Assembly: GCF_004116265.1 (NCBI RefSeq)
Contig: NZ_QOUX01000046.1
Span: 930,001-994,000, forward strand
Source of the DNA: Anaerobacillus alkaliphilus
Lineage (GTDB): Bacteria > Bacillota > Bacilli > Bacillales > Anaerobacillaceae
Length of the DNA stretch: 64,000 nucleotides
Direction of reading: 5' to 3'
The notes below the pieces were generated by a model. The model did no database searches. It saw only the letters and a list, made by a program, of their open reading frames with translations, and had not been told where the DNA came from. This document shows positions 1 through 9,059 of the stretch, one piece after another. Position 1 is the first letter of the stretch. Each line of letters starts with the position of its first letter. A program made the position numbers and the translations under genes.

Positions 1-1
1 T

Positions 2-127
2 GGTGATGGTGATGGTGATGACGACGACGATGATAATGGCGTAATTCCAGATCCATTAGATGAGCTTACCTATAACCACTCTATAAAGAAATTCTTTCGA
101 AATCTACTCGTTAGTTTTCGAATATAA
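2..127 (+). CDS. C-terminal end of an unidentified protein (partial)
   Basis: An open frame enters from the left edge and runs 41 codons to TAA. It starts with a Gly-Asp alternation followed by six aspartates, then a basic/aromatic tail (IKKFFRNLLVSFRI). A strong terminator follows. In some bacilli a class A penicillin-binding protein with a low-complexity acidic tail lies beside acsA, which would fit, but no domain is visible here, so this is only a guess from context. Confidence 0.5.
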   Translation, partial: GDGDGDDDDDDNGVIPDPLDELTYNHSIKKFFRNLLVSFRI

Positions 128-132
128 AAAAG

Positions 133-180
133 AAAAGAAAGTGCATGGTTTCCTTTTATGAGGACCATGCACTTTCTTTT
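133..180. terminator. Bidirectional intrinsic terminator
   Basis: Arms of 17 bases (AAAAGAAAGTGCATGGT and its complement) flank a short loop. The A-rich and T-rich flanks let it serve both the gene entering from the left and acsA on the other strand. Confidence 0.85.
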
Positions 181-187
181 TAACCGT

Positions 188-1903
188 TTAATCTTCCATT
201 GTAGAAAGATCTCCTGTAGGTAAATCTAGCTCCCACGCCTTTAATACCCTTCTCATAATCTTACCACTTCTTGTTTTTGGCAACTTATCACGGAATTCAA
301 TTTGTCTAGGTGCTGAATGAGCAGAAAGCTCCCGCTTAACAAATAGGGTGATTTCTTCTTTTAGTTCATCACTTTGTTCATAGCCTTCTCTAAGCGAAAT
401 AAAGGCCTTAATAATTGTGCCACGAATAGGATCAGGGATGCCAATTACTCCTGCTTCAGCAACTGCCGGATGTTCAACCAGTTTGCTCTCCACTTCAAAT
501 GGACCAACTCTCTCCCCAGAAGTATTAATGACATCATCAATTCTTCCTTGGAACCAGAAATAACCTTCTTCGTCCATGTAAGCAGAATCTCCTGAAATAT
601 ACCAACCATTATGAGTAAAGTATTCTTTATACTTTTCAGGATTATTCCAGATCGCACGCATCATTGATGGCCAACCTTTCTTCAAAGCTAGGTTCCCCAT
701 TCGATTAGGTGGTAGAACGTTACCCTGATCATCAATAATAGCTGCTTCAACTCCTGGAATTGGCTTACCCATTGAACCAGGCTTTATCCCTAATGATGGG
801 TAGTTACAAATCATCATCGAACCGGTTTCAGTCATCCACCAAGTATCATGAATTCGTAAATGGAACACTTTTACTCCCCACTTAACGACTTCAGGATTTA
901 GCGGCTCACCAACACTAAGAATATGGCGTAATGAGGTTAAGTCAAAACGATTAACTAATTCTTCTCCTATGCCCATTAGCATCCTAAATGCAGTCGGTGC
1001 ACTATACCAAACGGTAACTCCATACTCTTCTATGGTCTTATACCAATCTTCGGGGTTAAAACGTCCACCGCGAACGACATTAGAAACACCATGAAGCCAT
1101 GGTCCAAATACTCCATAGACAGTTCCAGTAACCCAGCCAGGATCAGCTGTACACCAATAAATATCATCATCTTTTAAATCGAGTACCCATTTTGCTGTCT
1201 GGTACTGCTGTATCATTGCGTTATGTGCATGCATGACTCCTTTAGGCTTTCCAGTTGAGCCTGATGTATAATGAAGAAGCATCCCATCTTCACGGTCAAC
1301 CCATTCAATTTCTAATTTTTTACTCGCCTGTTCAAATAATGGTTTAAAATTAACCACTTTGTCATTTTCACTTACTTCATCACCAATTAATACGATCTTC
1401 TTAAGGTTGGGTAAATTATCTTTAGCAACACGCTCCACTAAATCTGGTGTCGTAACCAAAACTTTTGCAGCGCTATCATTTAAACGGTCAAAAATAGCCG
1501 CTTCCATAAATGCTTCGAAAAGTGGCCCAACTATAGCACCTAATTTAATTGCTCCTAGCAAACAAAAATATAGTTCAGGAGACCTTGGCATAAAAATAAA
1601 GACTCGGTCACCTTTCTCAACTCCAAGTTGCTTTAGAACATTACCTGCTTTATTTGTATTTTCCATCATTTCTTTAAACGTATATTTCTCACGTCTAAAA
1701 TCATCTTTATAGTAGAGGGCAACTTGATTTTTCTTGACACCTTGAGCATGACGGTCAATTGCTTCAAATGCTATATTCATCTTCCCAGTCTTATACCAAG
1801 AAAATTGTTCCTCAACTTGACTCCAATCAAAGCTTTCCACAACTGTTTCATAATCTTCTAAATGAAAGTCTCCTTTTACAGCAGGAATTATTGGCATTTT
1901 CAT
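188..1903 (-). CDS. acsA: Acetyl-CoA synthetase AcsA
   Basis: Converts acetate, ATP and CoA to acetyl-CoA in the cytoplasm through an acetyl-AMP intermediate. At 571 residues it matches the Bacillus AcsA length. The ANL-superfamily P-loop motif YTSGSTGKPKG is at residues 212-222 and a TETG motif follows in the central domain. The C-terminal PKTRSGK motif carries the catalytic Lys548, the residue acetylated by AcuA in B. subtilis. The start has the RBS GAGGGGG. It diverges from acuABC, whose products control AcsA activity by reversible acetylation. A SigA-type promoter lies about 40 bases upstream. In B. subtilis the gene is repressed by CcpA, but I found no convincing cre site in the intergenic region. 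Confidence 0.97.
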   Translation of the reverse strand: MKMPIIPAVKGDFHLEDYETVVESFDWSQVEEQFSWYKTGKMNIAFEAIDRHAQGVKKNQVALYYKDDFRREKYTFKEMMENTNKAGNVLKQLGVEKGDRVFIFMPRSPELYFCLLGAIKLGAIVGPLFEAFMEAAIFDRLNDSAAKVLVTTPDLVERVAKDNLPNLKKIVLIGDEVSENDKVVNFKPLFEQASKKLEIEWVDREDGMLLHYTSGSTGKPKGVMHAHNAMIQQYQTAKWVLDLKDDDIYWCTADPGWVTGTVYGVFGPWLHGVSNVVRGGRFNPEDWYKTIEEYGVTVWYSAPTAFRMLMGIGEELVNRFDLTSLRHILSVGEPLNPEVVKWGVKVFHLRIHDTWWMTETGSMMICNYPSLGIKPGSMGKPIPGVEAAIIDDQGNVLPPNRMGNLALKKGWPSMMRAIWNNPEKYKEYFTHNGWYISGDSAYMDEEGYFWFQGRIDDVINTSGERVGPFEVESKLVEHPAVAEAGVIGIPDPIRGTIIKAFISLREGYEQSDELKEEITLFVKRELSAHSAPRQIEFRDKLPKTRSGKIMRRVLKAWELDLPTGDLSTMED

Positions 1904-1944
1904 ATATTTCCCCCTCTATACTTATGTTCTATAACAATATATTT

Positions 1945-1973
1945 ATTGTAATATACTTATAGAATTTTCTCAA
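1945..1973 (-). promoter_or_regulatory. SigA-type promoter of acsA
   Basis: On the minus strand TTGAGA, a 17-base spacer, then TACAAT, about 40 bases upstream of the acsA start. Both hexamers are near consensus. Confidence 0.7.
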
Positions 1974-2091
1974 TTGTTTAAATTATTTTAACTATTTATA
2001 AGTCAAATTCTCCAAAATGATAAAAAAATCCTTTTTTTCATGTATAATATAGTTAATTTCTATTATTCTTTATTTCTAAGGTGGTGCTTGA

Positions 2092-2724
2092 ATGATACAC
2101 AAAAAAACTTACAATGCACTAGAATTAAAAGCAGGACAACATACGCTAATTATTGAAGGACCTATCTCGGCAAAGGAACTTGCTTCCTATAAATTTCACG
2201 AAGGTTTAGTAGCCTTTAGACCAGCTCAAAAACAGTTTCATGCTCTACTAGGCATTGCCGATCTACCAGAAGGGCGAATTATCATTGCTAGAGACCATGA
2301 CACCATCATCGGATATGCAACATTTATATATCCGGACGAATTAGAAAGATGGTCCGAAGCAAACATGGACAACTTGCTTGAATTAGGTGCCATTGAAGTT
2401 GCTGCACCTTATCGTGGGTGTAAGGTAGGTAAGAATATGCTCCGGGTCTCCATGATGGATGACGCTATGAACGATTATATAATCATTACAACAGAATATT
2501 ACTGGCACTGGGATTTAAAAGGTACTGGTTTATCTGTTTGGGACTATCGTAAAGCTATGGAGAAAATGATGAATGCAGGCGGATTAGTCTGGTTTGCAAC
2601 TGATGATCCTGAAATCTGTTCTCACCCGGCAAATTGTTTAATGGTCCGAATTGGAAATAGAATAGATCAGGACTCAATTCAAAGATTTGATAGGATTCGA
2701 TTCCAAAATCGCTTTATGTACTAA
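2092..2724 (+). CDS. acuA: Protein acetyltransferase AcuA
   Basis: GNAT-family enzyme of 210 residues, the usual AcuA length. In B. subtilis it acetylates and inactivates AcsA at the C-terminal lysine. The acetyl-CoA-binding region lies around residues 95-120 (IEVAAPYRGCKVGKNML). The start follows the RBS AAGGTGGTG. It is the first gene of acuABC and is divergent from its target acsA. TATAAT is present at 2043-2048 but lacks a clear -35 element. About 35 bases of the 100-base gap to acuB can form a hairpin (GTAGAATTT arms at 2735 and 2777) without a T-tract. Confidence 0.95.
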   Translation: MIHKKTYNALELKAGQHTLIIEGPISAKELASYKFHEGLVAFRPAQKQFHALLGIADLPEGRIIIARDHDTIIGYATFIYPDELERWSEANMDNLLELGAIEVAAPYRGCKVGKNMLRVSMMDDAMNDYIIITTEYYWHWDLKGTGLSVWDYRKAMEKMMNAGGLVWFATDDPEICSHPANCLMVRIGNRIDQDSIQRFDRIRFQNRFMY

Positions 2725-2824
2725 TAAATGAGCTGTAGAATTTGGTATTACCTCATGACTTAGCACTTCCCAGAAAAAATTCTACATAAAAAATCTTAAT
2801 CCATGATAGGGGAGTGAATTCTAA

Positions 2825-3469
2825 ATGATTGTTGAACAAATAATGAAACGAAATGTCATAAAGATATTAGATAGCTCTACCATTAATGAAGCACATGAAC
2901 TAATGAATGCAAATCGCGTTCGCCATTTGCCAGTTGTCAATGAAACTGATGATCTAGTTGGAATAATTTCCGACCGGGATATTCGAGATGCCAGGTCATC
3001 TGTTTTTGATACAGAAGAACATCTTGATTATTTTGCAAACCCTGTTTCAAAGATTATGATAACAGATGTCATTACTGCACATCCTCTCGATTTCGTTGAA
3101 GATGTATCTTCTATGTTCTATGAACATAATATCGGTTGCTTGCCAATTGAAGAAGATGATAAATTAGTCGGAATCATTACAGAAACTGATATTTTACACA
3201 CACTCGTACAACTAATGGGGGCTCATCAGCCTAGCTCGCAAATTGAAGTGCTAGTAGAGAATATTGCAGGAATGCTTGCGGAAATAGCTACAATTATTAA
3301 AAAACGCAATATAAACATCACAAGTGTTTTGGTATACCCAAGTCAAGACTTAGAAAAAAAAGTACTTGTTTTCAGACTACAGACGATGGATCCACGGGGG
3401 GTTATTTCTGATATAGAAAGGGAAGGCTATAAAGTCTTATGGCCAAACTTACCGGGGATGTCATTATGA
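2825..3469 (+). CDS. acuB: AcuB, tandem CBS domains plus ACT domain
   Basis: Regulatory protein of the acetoin/acetate locus, 214 residues. Two CBS domains occupy about residues 1-60 (ending GIISDRDIRDA) and 74-132 (ending GIITETDILHTL). They form a likely adenine-nucleotide-binding Bateman module. An ACT-like domain follows at about 139-207. The precise biochemical role of AcuB is not settled. RBS GGGGAGTG precedes the ATG. The stop codon overlaps the acuC start (ATGA), so the two are probably translationally coupled. Confidence 0.95.
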   Translation: MIVEQIMKRNVIKILDSSTINEAHELMNANRVRHLPVVNETDDLVGIISDRDIRDARSSVFDTEEHLDYFANPVSKIMITDVITAHPLDFVEDVSSMFYEHNIGCLPIEEDDKLVGIITETDILHTLVQLMGAHQPSSQIEVLVENIAGMLAEIATIIKKRNINITSVLVYPSQDLEKKVLVFRLQTMDPRGVISDIEREGYKVLWPNLPGMSL

Positions 3470-4644
3470 AGAATGCCGCTTTTATTTATTCTGAAGAGCA
3501 GCAAACCTACAAATTCTCTAATGATCACCCCTTTAATCAAAAACGTCTCGATTTAACGTATGATTTACTTGGTAAATGTAATGCCTTAAAACCAGAAGAC
3601 ATTATTCCACCAAGATTAGCAACAGATGAAGAGCTATTACTTATTCACGATAAAGAATACGTAAACGCTGTCAAACTTGCAAGCAAAGGAGAATTAAGAC
3701 CATCAATGGCTACAAGCTATGGTATTGGTACGGACGATACGCCAATGTTCCCTAACATGCATGAAGCAGCCGCTCTCCTTGTAGGAGGAACTTTAACTGC
3801 TGTTGATCTAGTCATGAGTGGCAGCTACTTACACGCCTGTAACCTTAGTGGAGGACTACATCACGGGTTTAAAGGTCGAGCTTCTGGATTTTGTATCTAT
3901 AACGATAGTTCTATTGCCATTGAATATATGCGCAAAAAATATAATGCAAGAGTCCTTTATGTAGACACTGACGCCCACCACGGAGATGGTGTCCAATGGG
4001 CTTTTTACGATGATGATGACGTTTGTACCCTTTCCATCCACGAAACTGGTCGCTTCCTATTTCCTGGTACGGGTAACGTCAATGAACGCGGTAGTGGAAA
4101 GGGTTATGGGTATTCCATTAATGTTCCTGTAGATGCATTTACCGAGGATGAATCATGGATCCATGCTTACAAAACATCGTTAAGAGAGGTCGCTGATTTT
4201 TTCAAACCTGACGTAATACTTACCCAAAACGGAGTGGACTCACATTATTATGACCCACTAACACATCTTTGCTCAACGATGGAAATATATCGAGAGATCC
4301 CAAAGCTAGCCCATGAGATTGCCCACGAATATTGCGGTGGGAAATGGATTGCCGTTGGTGGTGGTGGATATGATATATGGAGAGTTGTCCCACGGGCTTG
4401 GTCCATGCTTTGGTTAGAGATGACAGACAATCAGATAGGCACTGGTTCTCTTCCGGGAGAATGGTTAAAAAGGTGGCAGAAAGATGCACCTGTTGAGTTA
4501 CCAACAACTTGGGAAGATCCGTCACCTCTCTATCCAGAAATACCACGAAAAAAAGAGATTTCCGAAAAAAACTCACTTACCCTAGAAAAAGCTCTTTCAC
4601 ATCTTAGGAATGAGAAGGAGAAATTAAGGAAGAGAGAGGATTAA
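3466..4644 (+). CDS. acuC: AcuC, class I HDAC-like protein deacetylase
   Basis: Zn-dependent histone-deacetylase-fold enzyme that in B. subtilis removes the acetyl group from AcsA and so opposes AcuA. The catalytic region is intact: a GGLHHGF motif, the metal-binding VDTDAHHGDGVQ segment, a downstream NGVDSHYYDPL aspartate, and the GGGGYD loop. I chose the ATG overlapping the acuB stop over an in-frame ATG 27 bases upstream. The resulting N-terminus (MKNAAFIYSEE) aligns with known AcuC and has GGGGAT as RBS. The protein is 392 residues. It is the last gene of acuABC and is followed by a terminator. Confidence 0.95.
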   Translation: MKNAAFIYSEEQQTYKFSNDHPFNQKRLDLTYDLLGKCNALKPEDIIPPRLATDEELLLIHDKEYVNAVKLASKGELRPSMATSYGIGTDDTPMFPNMHEAAALLVGGTLTAVDLVMSGSYLHACNLSGGLHHGFKGRASGFCIYNDSSIAIEYMRKKYNARVLYVDTDAHHGDGVQWAFYDDDDVCTLSIHETGRFLFPGTGNVNERGSGKGYGYSINVPVDAFTEDESWIHAYKTSLREVADFFKPDVILTQNGVDSHYYDPLTHLCSTMEIYREIPKLAHEIAHEYCGGKWIAVGGGGYDIWRVVPRAWSMLWLEMTDNQIGTGSLPGEWLKRWQKDAPVELPTTWEDPSPLYPEIPRKKEISEKNSLTLEKALSHLRNEKEKLRKRED

Positions 4645-4686
4645 CATGGTTATAAAAGAGTGAGGGATGGTTAAATTGCATGGAAA

Positions 4687-4732
4687 AGGTCATTATCATA
4701 GTCTTTTCAACCAAGACTACTGATAATGACCT
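4687..4732. terminator. Intrinsic terminator between acuC and mtnN
   Basis: AGGTCATTATCA pairs with TGATAATGACCT and an inner TAGTCTT/AAGACTA extends the stem. The T-rich side (CCTTTTCC) favours termination of mtnN, and the hairpin can also close acuABC. Confidence 0.75.
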
Positions 4733-4743
4733 ACATTAATTTA

Positions 4744-5439
4744 TTACATACCCGCTACCATAGAATGAACAATTGAGAAAGAACGTTCTGATGCTAACTT
4801 GGTAAATTCAGTGAAATTCACATCAGCTTCACCGTTAGCTTTATCCGACATAGAACGAATAATCACAAACGGAATATCGTTTAGCATCGCTACATGGGCA
4901 ACCGAAGCCCCTTCCATCTCTACACACTTTCCTTCAAAGAGGTGTCCTAGTTCCTCGACTTTTTTATGGTCAGCAATAAATTGATCGCCGCTTAATATCC
5001 TACCTTTCACAGTTTTTACATCATCAAGATTTTTTGCCGCTTGTTCAGCTAACTTTATTAACTGCTCATCTGCTGGAAAATCTGATGAATAAGCAAACAT
5101 CGGAACTTCACCCTTTTTAAACCCTAAGGCAGACGCATCTAAATCATGTTGAACAGCACTCGTAGAAATAACAATATCGCCAATATTTAGTTCTGGGTCA
5201 ACTGCTCCAGCTACACCTGTAAATATAATCTTGTTCACTGCAAAAATGTCAACAAGTAATTGAGTAGTAATAGCTGCATTGACTTTTCCAACACCTGATT
5301 TACAAACTACTACTTGCTTACCTTCGAACGTTCCTACATAGAAAGTAATTGTTGCTTTTACTATTTCTTCTTGTATCTCAATGTTTTCCTTTAATCGTTT
5401 AATCTCTTCGTCCATTGCTCCAATAATCCCTATTTTCAT
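4744..5439 (-). CDS. mtnN: 5'-methylthioadenosine/S-adenosylhomocysteine nucleosidase
   Basis: Cleaves adenine from methylthioadenosine and S-adenosylhomocysteine in methionine salvage and AI-2 precursor formation. Its 231 residues fit the family. The nucleoside phosphorylase fold is shown by GIIGAMDEE at the N-terminus, VTGVAG-type glycine motifs, the GRILSGDQFI segment, the substrate-binding MEGA (Met-Glu) motif and the catalytic RSMSDKA Asp. RBS AAAGGGTG. It stands alone between acuC and motS. In B. subtilis mtnN lies elsewhere, so this is a local rearrangement or insertion in the acuC-motS interval. Confidence 0.95.
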   Translation of the reverse strand: MKIGIIGAMDEEIKRLKENIEIQEEIVKATITFYVGTFEGKQVVVCKSGVGKVNAAITTQLLVDIFAVNKIIFTGVAGAVDPELNIGDIVISTSAVQHDLDASALGFKKGEVPMFAYSSDFPADEQLIKLAEQAAKNLDDVKTVKGRILSGDQFIADHKKVEELGHLFEGKCVEMEGASVAHVAMLNDIPFVIIRSMSDKANGEADVNFTEFTKLASERSFSIVHSMVAGM

Positions 5440-5511
5440 TCAAGACACCCTTTCAATATTCAATACATTTCGTAGTCTTTACCATTGTACATTTTTGTCC
5501 AAAAAAAGAAA

Positions 5512-5532
5512 ACCTAGGATAACCTCCTAGGT
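5512..5532 (-). terminator. Terminator of the ccpA-motP-motS operon
   Basis: ACCTAGGA pairs with TCCTAGGT and is followed on the minus strand by TTTTCTTTTTTT. Confidence 0.85.
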
Positions 5533-5534
5533 AA

Positions 5535-6305
5535 TTAATATAGTTCACTTTCATTATAATTAGGGTCAGAAATAACTATGACAACACGGCGATTTTTTTG
5601 AAGGTTTTCAACCGTCGTATTTGGTACGACAGGCCTTGTATCGCCATATCCAACAGCTAGGAAACGATAAGGCTCAATTTCATTTTCTTCTATTAAATAA
5701 CGAATAACACTACTTGCTCTTGCTCCTGATAATTCCCAATTAGATGGGTAACGAAATGTGCTAATTGGTCTACTATCCGTGTGTCCTTCTACTTTAACTA
5801 AGTTTGGAATTGTTTCTAGTAGGCTACCCACTTTTGCTAGGAACGGTTTAGCCCCTTCTAGAATTTGAGCTTCTCCAGTTTCAAATAGCGTACGCTCTTG
5901 CAAAACCAGTACCACTCCACGATCATCTCTTGAGGCTGAAATAACCTCGGTTAACTGGTTTTCTTGTAGGAACTGTTCAACTTCTTGAATTAGTAAATCT
6001 AGTTCATAATCATTATCTTTTTCTTTAGTTTTAAGGTCGCGAAAAGGATCATTCACATCATTAGATGGGTCTCTCTTTACATTCGTGTCCTCAGCTGGAT
6101 TTTCAAAAGGTATTAATGACGGATAAAATTCAAAAATTGCTCTTTGTTGAAAAGATTCTGCAACTGCTCGAAACTTAGTTGCGTCTACAACTGACATGGA
6201 AAATAAAAGTATAAAGAATACTAGAATAAGAGTCATTAAATCGGAAAAGGTTACCATCCATTTCGGTGCACCCTTATCTTGTTTTTGTTGACGTCTACGC
6301 TCCAT
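5535..6305 (-). CDS. motS: Flagellar stator protein MotS
   Basis: MotB-family stator subunit, 256 residues. One N-terminal membrane helix holds the ion-binding aspartate (FSDLMTLILVFFILL). A linker leads to an OmpA-like peptidoglycan-binding domain (VEGHTDSRPI, then LSGARA and GYGDTRP). The ATG chosen has AAGGAG nine bases upstream, inside the end of motP. A longer in-frame start lacks this. The gene overlaps motP by 11 bases. Linkage to ccpA is the hallmark of the Na+-type MotPS stator (ytxDE) of bacilli. Sodium specificity is inferred from this context, not measured. Confidence 0.93.
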   Translation of the reverse strand: MERRRQQKQDKGAPKWMVTFSDLMTLILVFFILLFSMSVVDATKFRAVAESFQQRAIFEFYPSLIPFENPAEDTNVKRDPSNDVNDPFRDLKTKEKDNDYELDLLIQEVEQFLQENQLTEVISASRDDRGVVLVLQERTLFETGEAQILEGAKPFLAKVGSLLETIPNLVKVEGHTDSRPISTFRYPSNWELSGARASSVIRYLIEENEIEPYRFLAVGYGDTRPVVPNTTVENLQKNRRVVIVISDPNYNESELY

Positions 6306-7110
6306 CCACGGCTGCTCCTTCCCCTTCAACTTCAAACTTATTCTTGCTAGTTTCAGGTAGGAAGGCACTTAATTTCTCTTCTAATATTTTCGGATTTTGG
6401 CCTGATTGAACGCCAATAACACCTTCAACGATGATTTGCTTGACAAAAACCTCTTCATCAGTTTTGTTTCCAAGTTTACTAGCCATAGGTATAAATACAA
6501 GATTTGCAAGTAAAGAACCATAAAGCGTTGTTAATAAAGCTATTGCCATATTAGGTCCTAATGTGGATGGGTCATTTAAATTTTGAAGCATTAACACTAA
6601 ACCAACTAGTGTTCCAATCATACCCCAAGCGGGAGCATATTCCCCACACTTTTCGATAATTGCTCGGCCCTTACGGTGGCGCTCCTCCATCGCAACAACT
6701 TCTGCCATCATAATATCTTTAATAATCTCGGGTTCAATTCCGTCTACAGCGAGTAAAACACCTTTTTTGATAAAGGGATCTTCTACTTCTTCGAGTGTTG
6801 TTTCTAGTGCAAGTAATCCTTCTCTTCTTGCCTTTGTAGATAGCTCTACGAAAGTATTTATTAAGGTTGTTAAGTCCTGACGATCCTCATTAAATGCTTC
6901 TTTAAAGACCTTTGGGACTAGTTTAATCTCTTTCATCGAGAAATTGATTAAGAGAGCTGCTATTAATCCACCAAACACAACAAAAATAGAGGATAACTGT
7001 ACAAAGTAAATCACACCACCAAAGGATCTACTAGTACTATAAATAGCAAACATAACCATGGTTAACCCTAAAAATATTCCGATTGGTGTCAACATGTCAA
7101 ATCTTTTCAT
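6295..7110 (-). CDS. motP: Flagellar stator protein MotP
   Basis: MotA/MotP-family channel subunit, 271 residues. Two N-terminal membrane helices come first. A cytoplasmic loop with charged residues follows (REGLLALE; EERHRKGRAIIEKCG), which contacts the rotor in homologues. Then come two further helices with the AWGMIGTLVGLVLML and LLTTLYGSLLANLVF segments. RBS GGGAGAGG. It starts 30 bases after ccpA and overlaps motS, so ccpA-motP-motS is probably one transcript. Confidence 0.95.
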   Translation of the reverse strand: MKRFDMLTPIGIFLGLTMVMFAIYSTSRSFGGVIYFVQLSSIFVVFGGLIAALLINFSMKEIKLVPKVFKEAFNEDRQDLTTLINTFVELSTKARREGLLALETTLEEVEDPFIKKGVLLAVDGIEPEIIKDIMMAEVVAMEERHRKGRAIIEKCGEYAPAWGMIGTLVGLVLMLQNLNDPSTLGPNMAIALLTTLYGSLLANLVFIPMASKLGNKTDEEVFVKQIIVEGVIGVQSGQNPKILEEKLSAFLPETSKNKFEVEGEGAAVDGA

Positions 7111-7140
7111 ATTCCTCTCCCTAACTGAAACTCACTCTCT

Positions 7141-8139
7141 TTATTTGGTTGAATTTCTAAATTCAATTCTATGTGGAAGTAGTACAACTTCATCTGTTAC
7201 TTCTTCCTTATTCATGTACTTCGTTAACAAACGCATAGAAACTGCACCTATATCATACATTGGTTGAACAACTGAAGTTAACGTCGGTCTAACCATGGCA
7301 GCTAATCTCGTATTGTCAAAGCCAATAACCTCTAAATCTTCTGGTACATGTAACCCACGATCTTGTGCACCGTGAATAATCCCAAGTGCCATTTCATCTG
7401 AACCAGCAAAGATTGCTGTCGGGCGTTCAGGAAACTCTAAGAACTTGTCCATTGCTTCAATACCAGAGTCGTACGTATAGTCTCCAATTACAACATTTTC
7501 CTCATGGAATGGGCTCGCAAATTCTTCAATCGCCCTTCTATAGCCTACAAACTTTTGGTATCCATTTATTGGATCTTCAAGGGAACCTGTAAGTAAGCCA
7601 ATTCGCTTGTGACCTTTCTCGATCAAAAATTTCACTGCATCATAAGCAGCTTGCTCATAGTTAATGTTTACAGACGGAAATTCTTTTTTTGCATCTACTG
7701 TTGCTGATAATACAATCGGTACTGGTGAACGCTTAAACTCTTCTACGTGGTCTTCAGTAATCTCTCCACCCATGAATACAATCCCATCTACCTGTTTTTC
7801 TAATAACGTGTTGATAAGGTGAATTTCTTTTTCTTTGTTTTGATCAGAATTACATAAAATGATGTTGTATTTATACATAGTGGCAATATCTTCAATTCCC
7901 CTTGCTAGCTCTGCAAAGAAAATACTTGAGATATCGGGAATAATTACTCCTACTGTTGTTGTGCGTTTACTAGCCAAACCACGCGCTACAGCATTAGGGC
8001 GGTAACCTAATTTTTCAATTGCTTCTAAGACCTTTTTTCTTGTCGTCGGTTTTACATTTGGATTCCCGTTCACTACACGGGATACAGTTGCCATTGAAAC
8101 CCCTGCTTCTCTTGCTACATCATAAATTGTCGTATTCAC
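7141..8139 (-). CDS. ccpA: Catabolite control protein A (CcpA)
   Basis: LacI-family master regulator of carbon catabolite control that binds cre sites with HPr-Ser46-P. It has 332 residues. The N-terminal helix-turn-helix reads [20 protein letters not shown]. The hinge helix ([14 protein letters not shown]) and periplasmic-binding-like effector domain follow. RBS AGGAGG. Position beside motPS and aroA matches B. subtilis ccpA exactly. The neighbouring acs/acu genes are its classical targets. Confidence 0.97.
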   Translation of the reverse strand: MNTTIYDVAREAGVSMATVSRVVNGNPNVKPTTRKKVLEAIEKLGYRPNAVARGLASKRTTTVGVIIPDISSIFFAELARGIEDIATMYKYNIILCNSDQNKEKEIHLINTLLEKQVDGIVFMGGEITEDHVEEFKRSPVPIVLSATVDAKKEFPSVNINYEQAAYDAVKFLIEKGHKRIGLLTGSLEDPINGYQKFVGYRRAIEEFASPFHEENVVIGDYTYDSGIEAMDKFLEFPERPTAIFAGSDEMALGIIHGAQDRGLHVPEDLEVIGFDNTRLAAMVRPTLTSVVQPMYDIGAVSMRLLTKYMNKEEVTDEVVLLPHRIEFRNSTK

Positions 8140-8201
8140 GTAAAAAAGCCTCCTCTATAATATCCATAAAATGGTTTTCATGTTTTCAAGAATTTAACCT
8201 T

Positions 8202-8230
8202 ATCATACGATACATTTAGGAGGTCTTCAA
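8202..8230 (-). promoter_or_regulatory. SigA-type promoter of ccpA
   Basis: Minus strand TTGAAG, 17-base spacer, TATGAT, about 60 bases upstream of the ccpA start. Confidence 0.65.
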
Positions 8231-8360
8231 TCCTTTACATTACTTATATCGACAAAAAAGATAAATGTTTTAAGAATTTCATATTTTTTGTCGGATTTTT
8301 CTCCTAAATTTATTTTTACTTTTCAACGACTATGTATGAAAGAAGCTAAGGAGATCAACC

Positions 8361-8921
8361 TTAGTTATACAAAACAGTTTTTTGAACAATCTTCGGATTT
8401 TCTCCAAGACCGTCTTTCATAACCGTATACTGAATTCGCGTATTAGGGTCTGTTTTTACATTCATTTCTACTACACTTTGAACAGTGGTATGTTGAATAA
8501 CCTTAATTGAGTCACGGTCAGCATCATGAATACTGAACCATTCAATGTCATCATTAGACACAGCTAAATACTCATAGTCGCGACTTTTACTTAAATCGCT
8601 CAACTTACGTGACATCGTATCAGCAAGTTCATTTGATAAATACGTTTGATAATACAAAAAAAGATCATGTTTTGTTTTAATTGGATTTGAAAATATTTTT
8701 ATTCCATCATCATTCATTGTGGCGTCTTCAATCGGCTTTCTCATCATGATTTCAGCTTCATATAAAAAAGAAATAAGTTGCTCATATTCATAGTCATTAA
8801 TGACTGGAGCAGTATACTGAGAATACTCAAGTGGTGTATCCATTTGACCTTGAAAATTTCCTACATTACAACTACTACAGATAAATAGTACTAGAACTAC
8901 CATTGTAAATATACCCTTCAT
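8361..8921 (-). CDS. Putative lipoprotein of unknown function
   Basis: A 186-residue protein that I do not recognise. It begins with a hydrophobic signal (MKGIFTMVVLVLFICSSC). The SSC at its end could be a lipobox, although the -3 position is a cysteine rather than the usual leucine. The rest is hydrophilic, with a C-terminal part rich in beta-like sequence (VVEMNVKTDPNTRIQYTV). I chose the second in-frame ATG because AGGAG lies upstream of it, whereas the first has no RBS. It sits alone between ccpA and aroA and a weak hairpin covers its stop. Confidence 0.75.
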   Translation of the reverse strand: MKGIFTMVVLVLFICSSCNVGNFQGQMDTPLEYSQYTAPVINDYEYEQLISFLYEAEIMMRKPIEDATMNDDGIKIFSNPIKTKHDLFLYYQTYLSNELADTMSRKLSDLSKSRDYEYLAVSNDDIEWFSIHDADRDSIKVIQHTTVQSVVEMNVKTDPNTRIQYTVMKDGLGENPKIVQKTVLYN

Positions 8922-9013
8922 TATTTTCCAACTCCTACCCATTTTTTGTTAGGATATCTCGTTGGATGGTGAACTATTCTTTTTTACGCGAGAACTTAAG
9001 CAATCAATATATG

Positions 9014-9044
9014 AAAAGTGGCTTAGAACCTCTAAGCCACTTTT
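9014..9044. terminator. Terminator downstream of aroA
   Basis: AAAAGTGGCTTAGA and its exact complement with a three-base loop. The minus-strand side ends in TTTT after the stem. Confidence 0.85.
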
Positions 9045-9059
9045 CCATAGTGTATTATC

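Noticed and set aside
2735-2785. Hairpin between acuA and acuB as a terminator
   Set aside because: Long loop and no T-tract; acuABC is probably one operon.
4220-4576. Minus-strand ORF inside acuC
   Set aside because: Antisense shadow of acuC with no supporting features.
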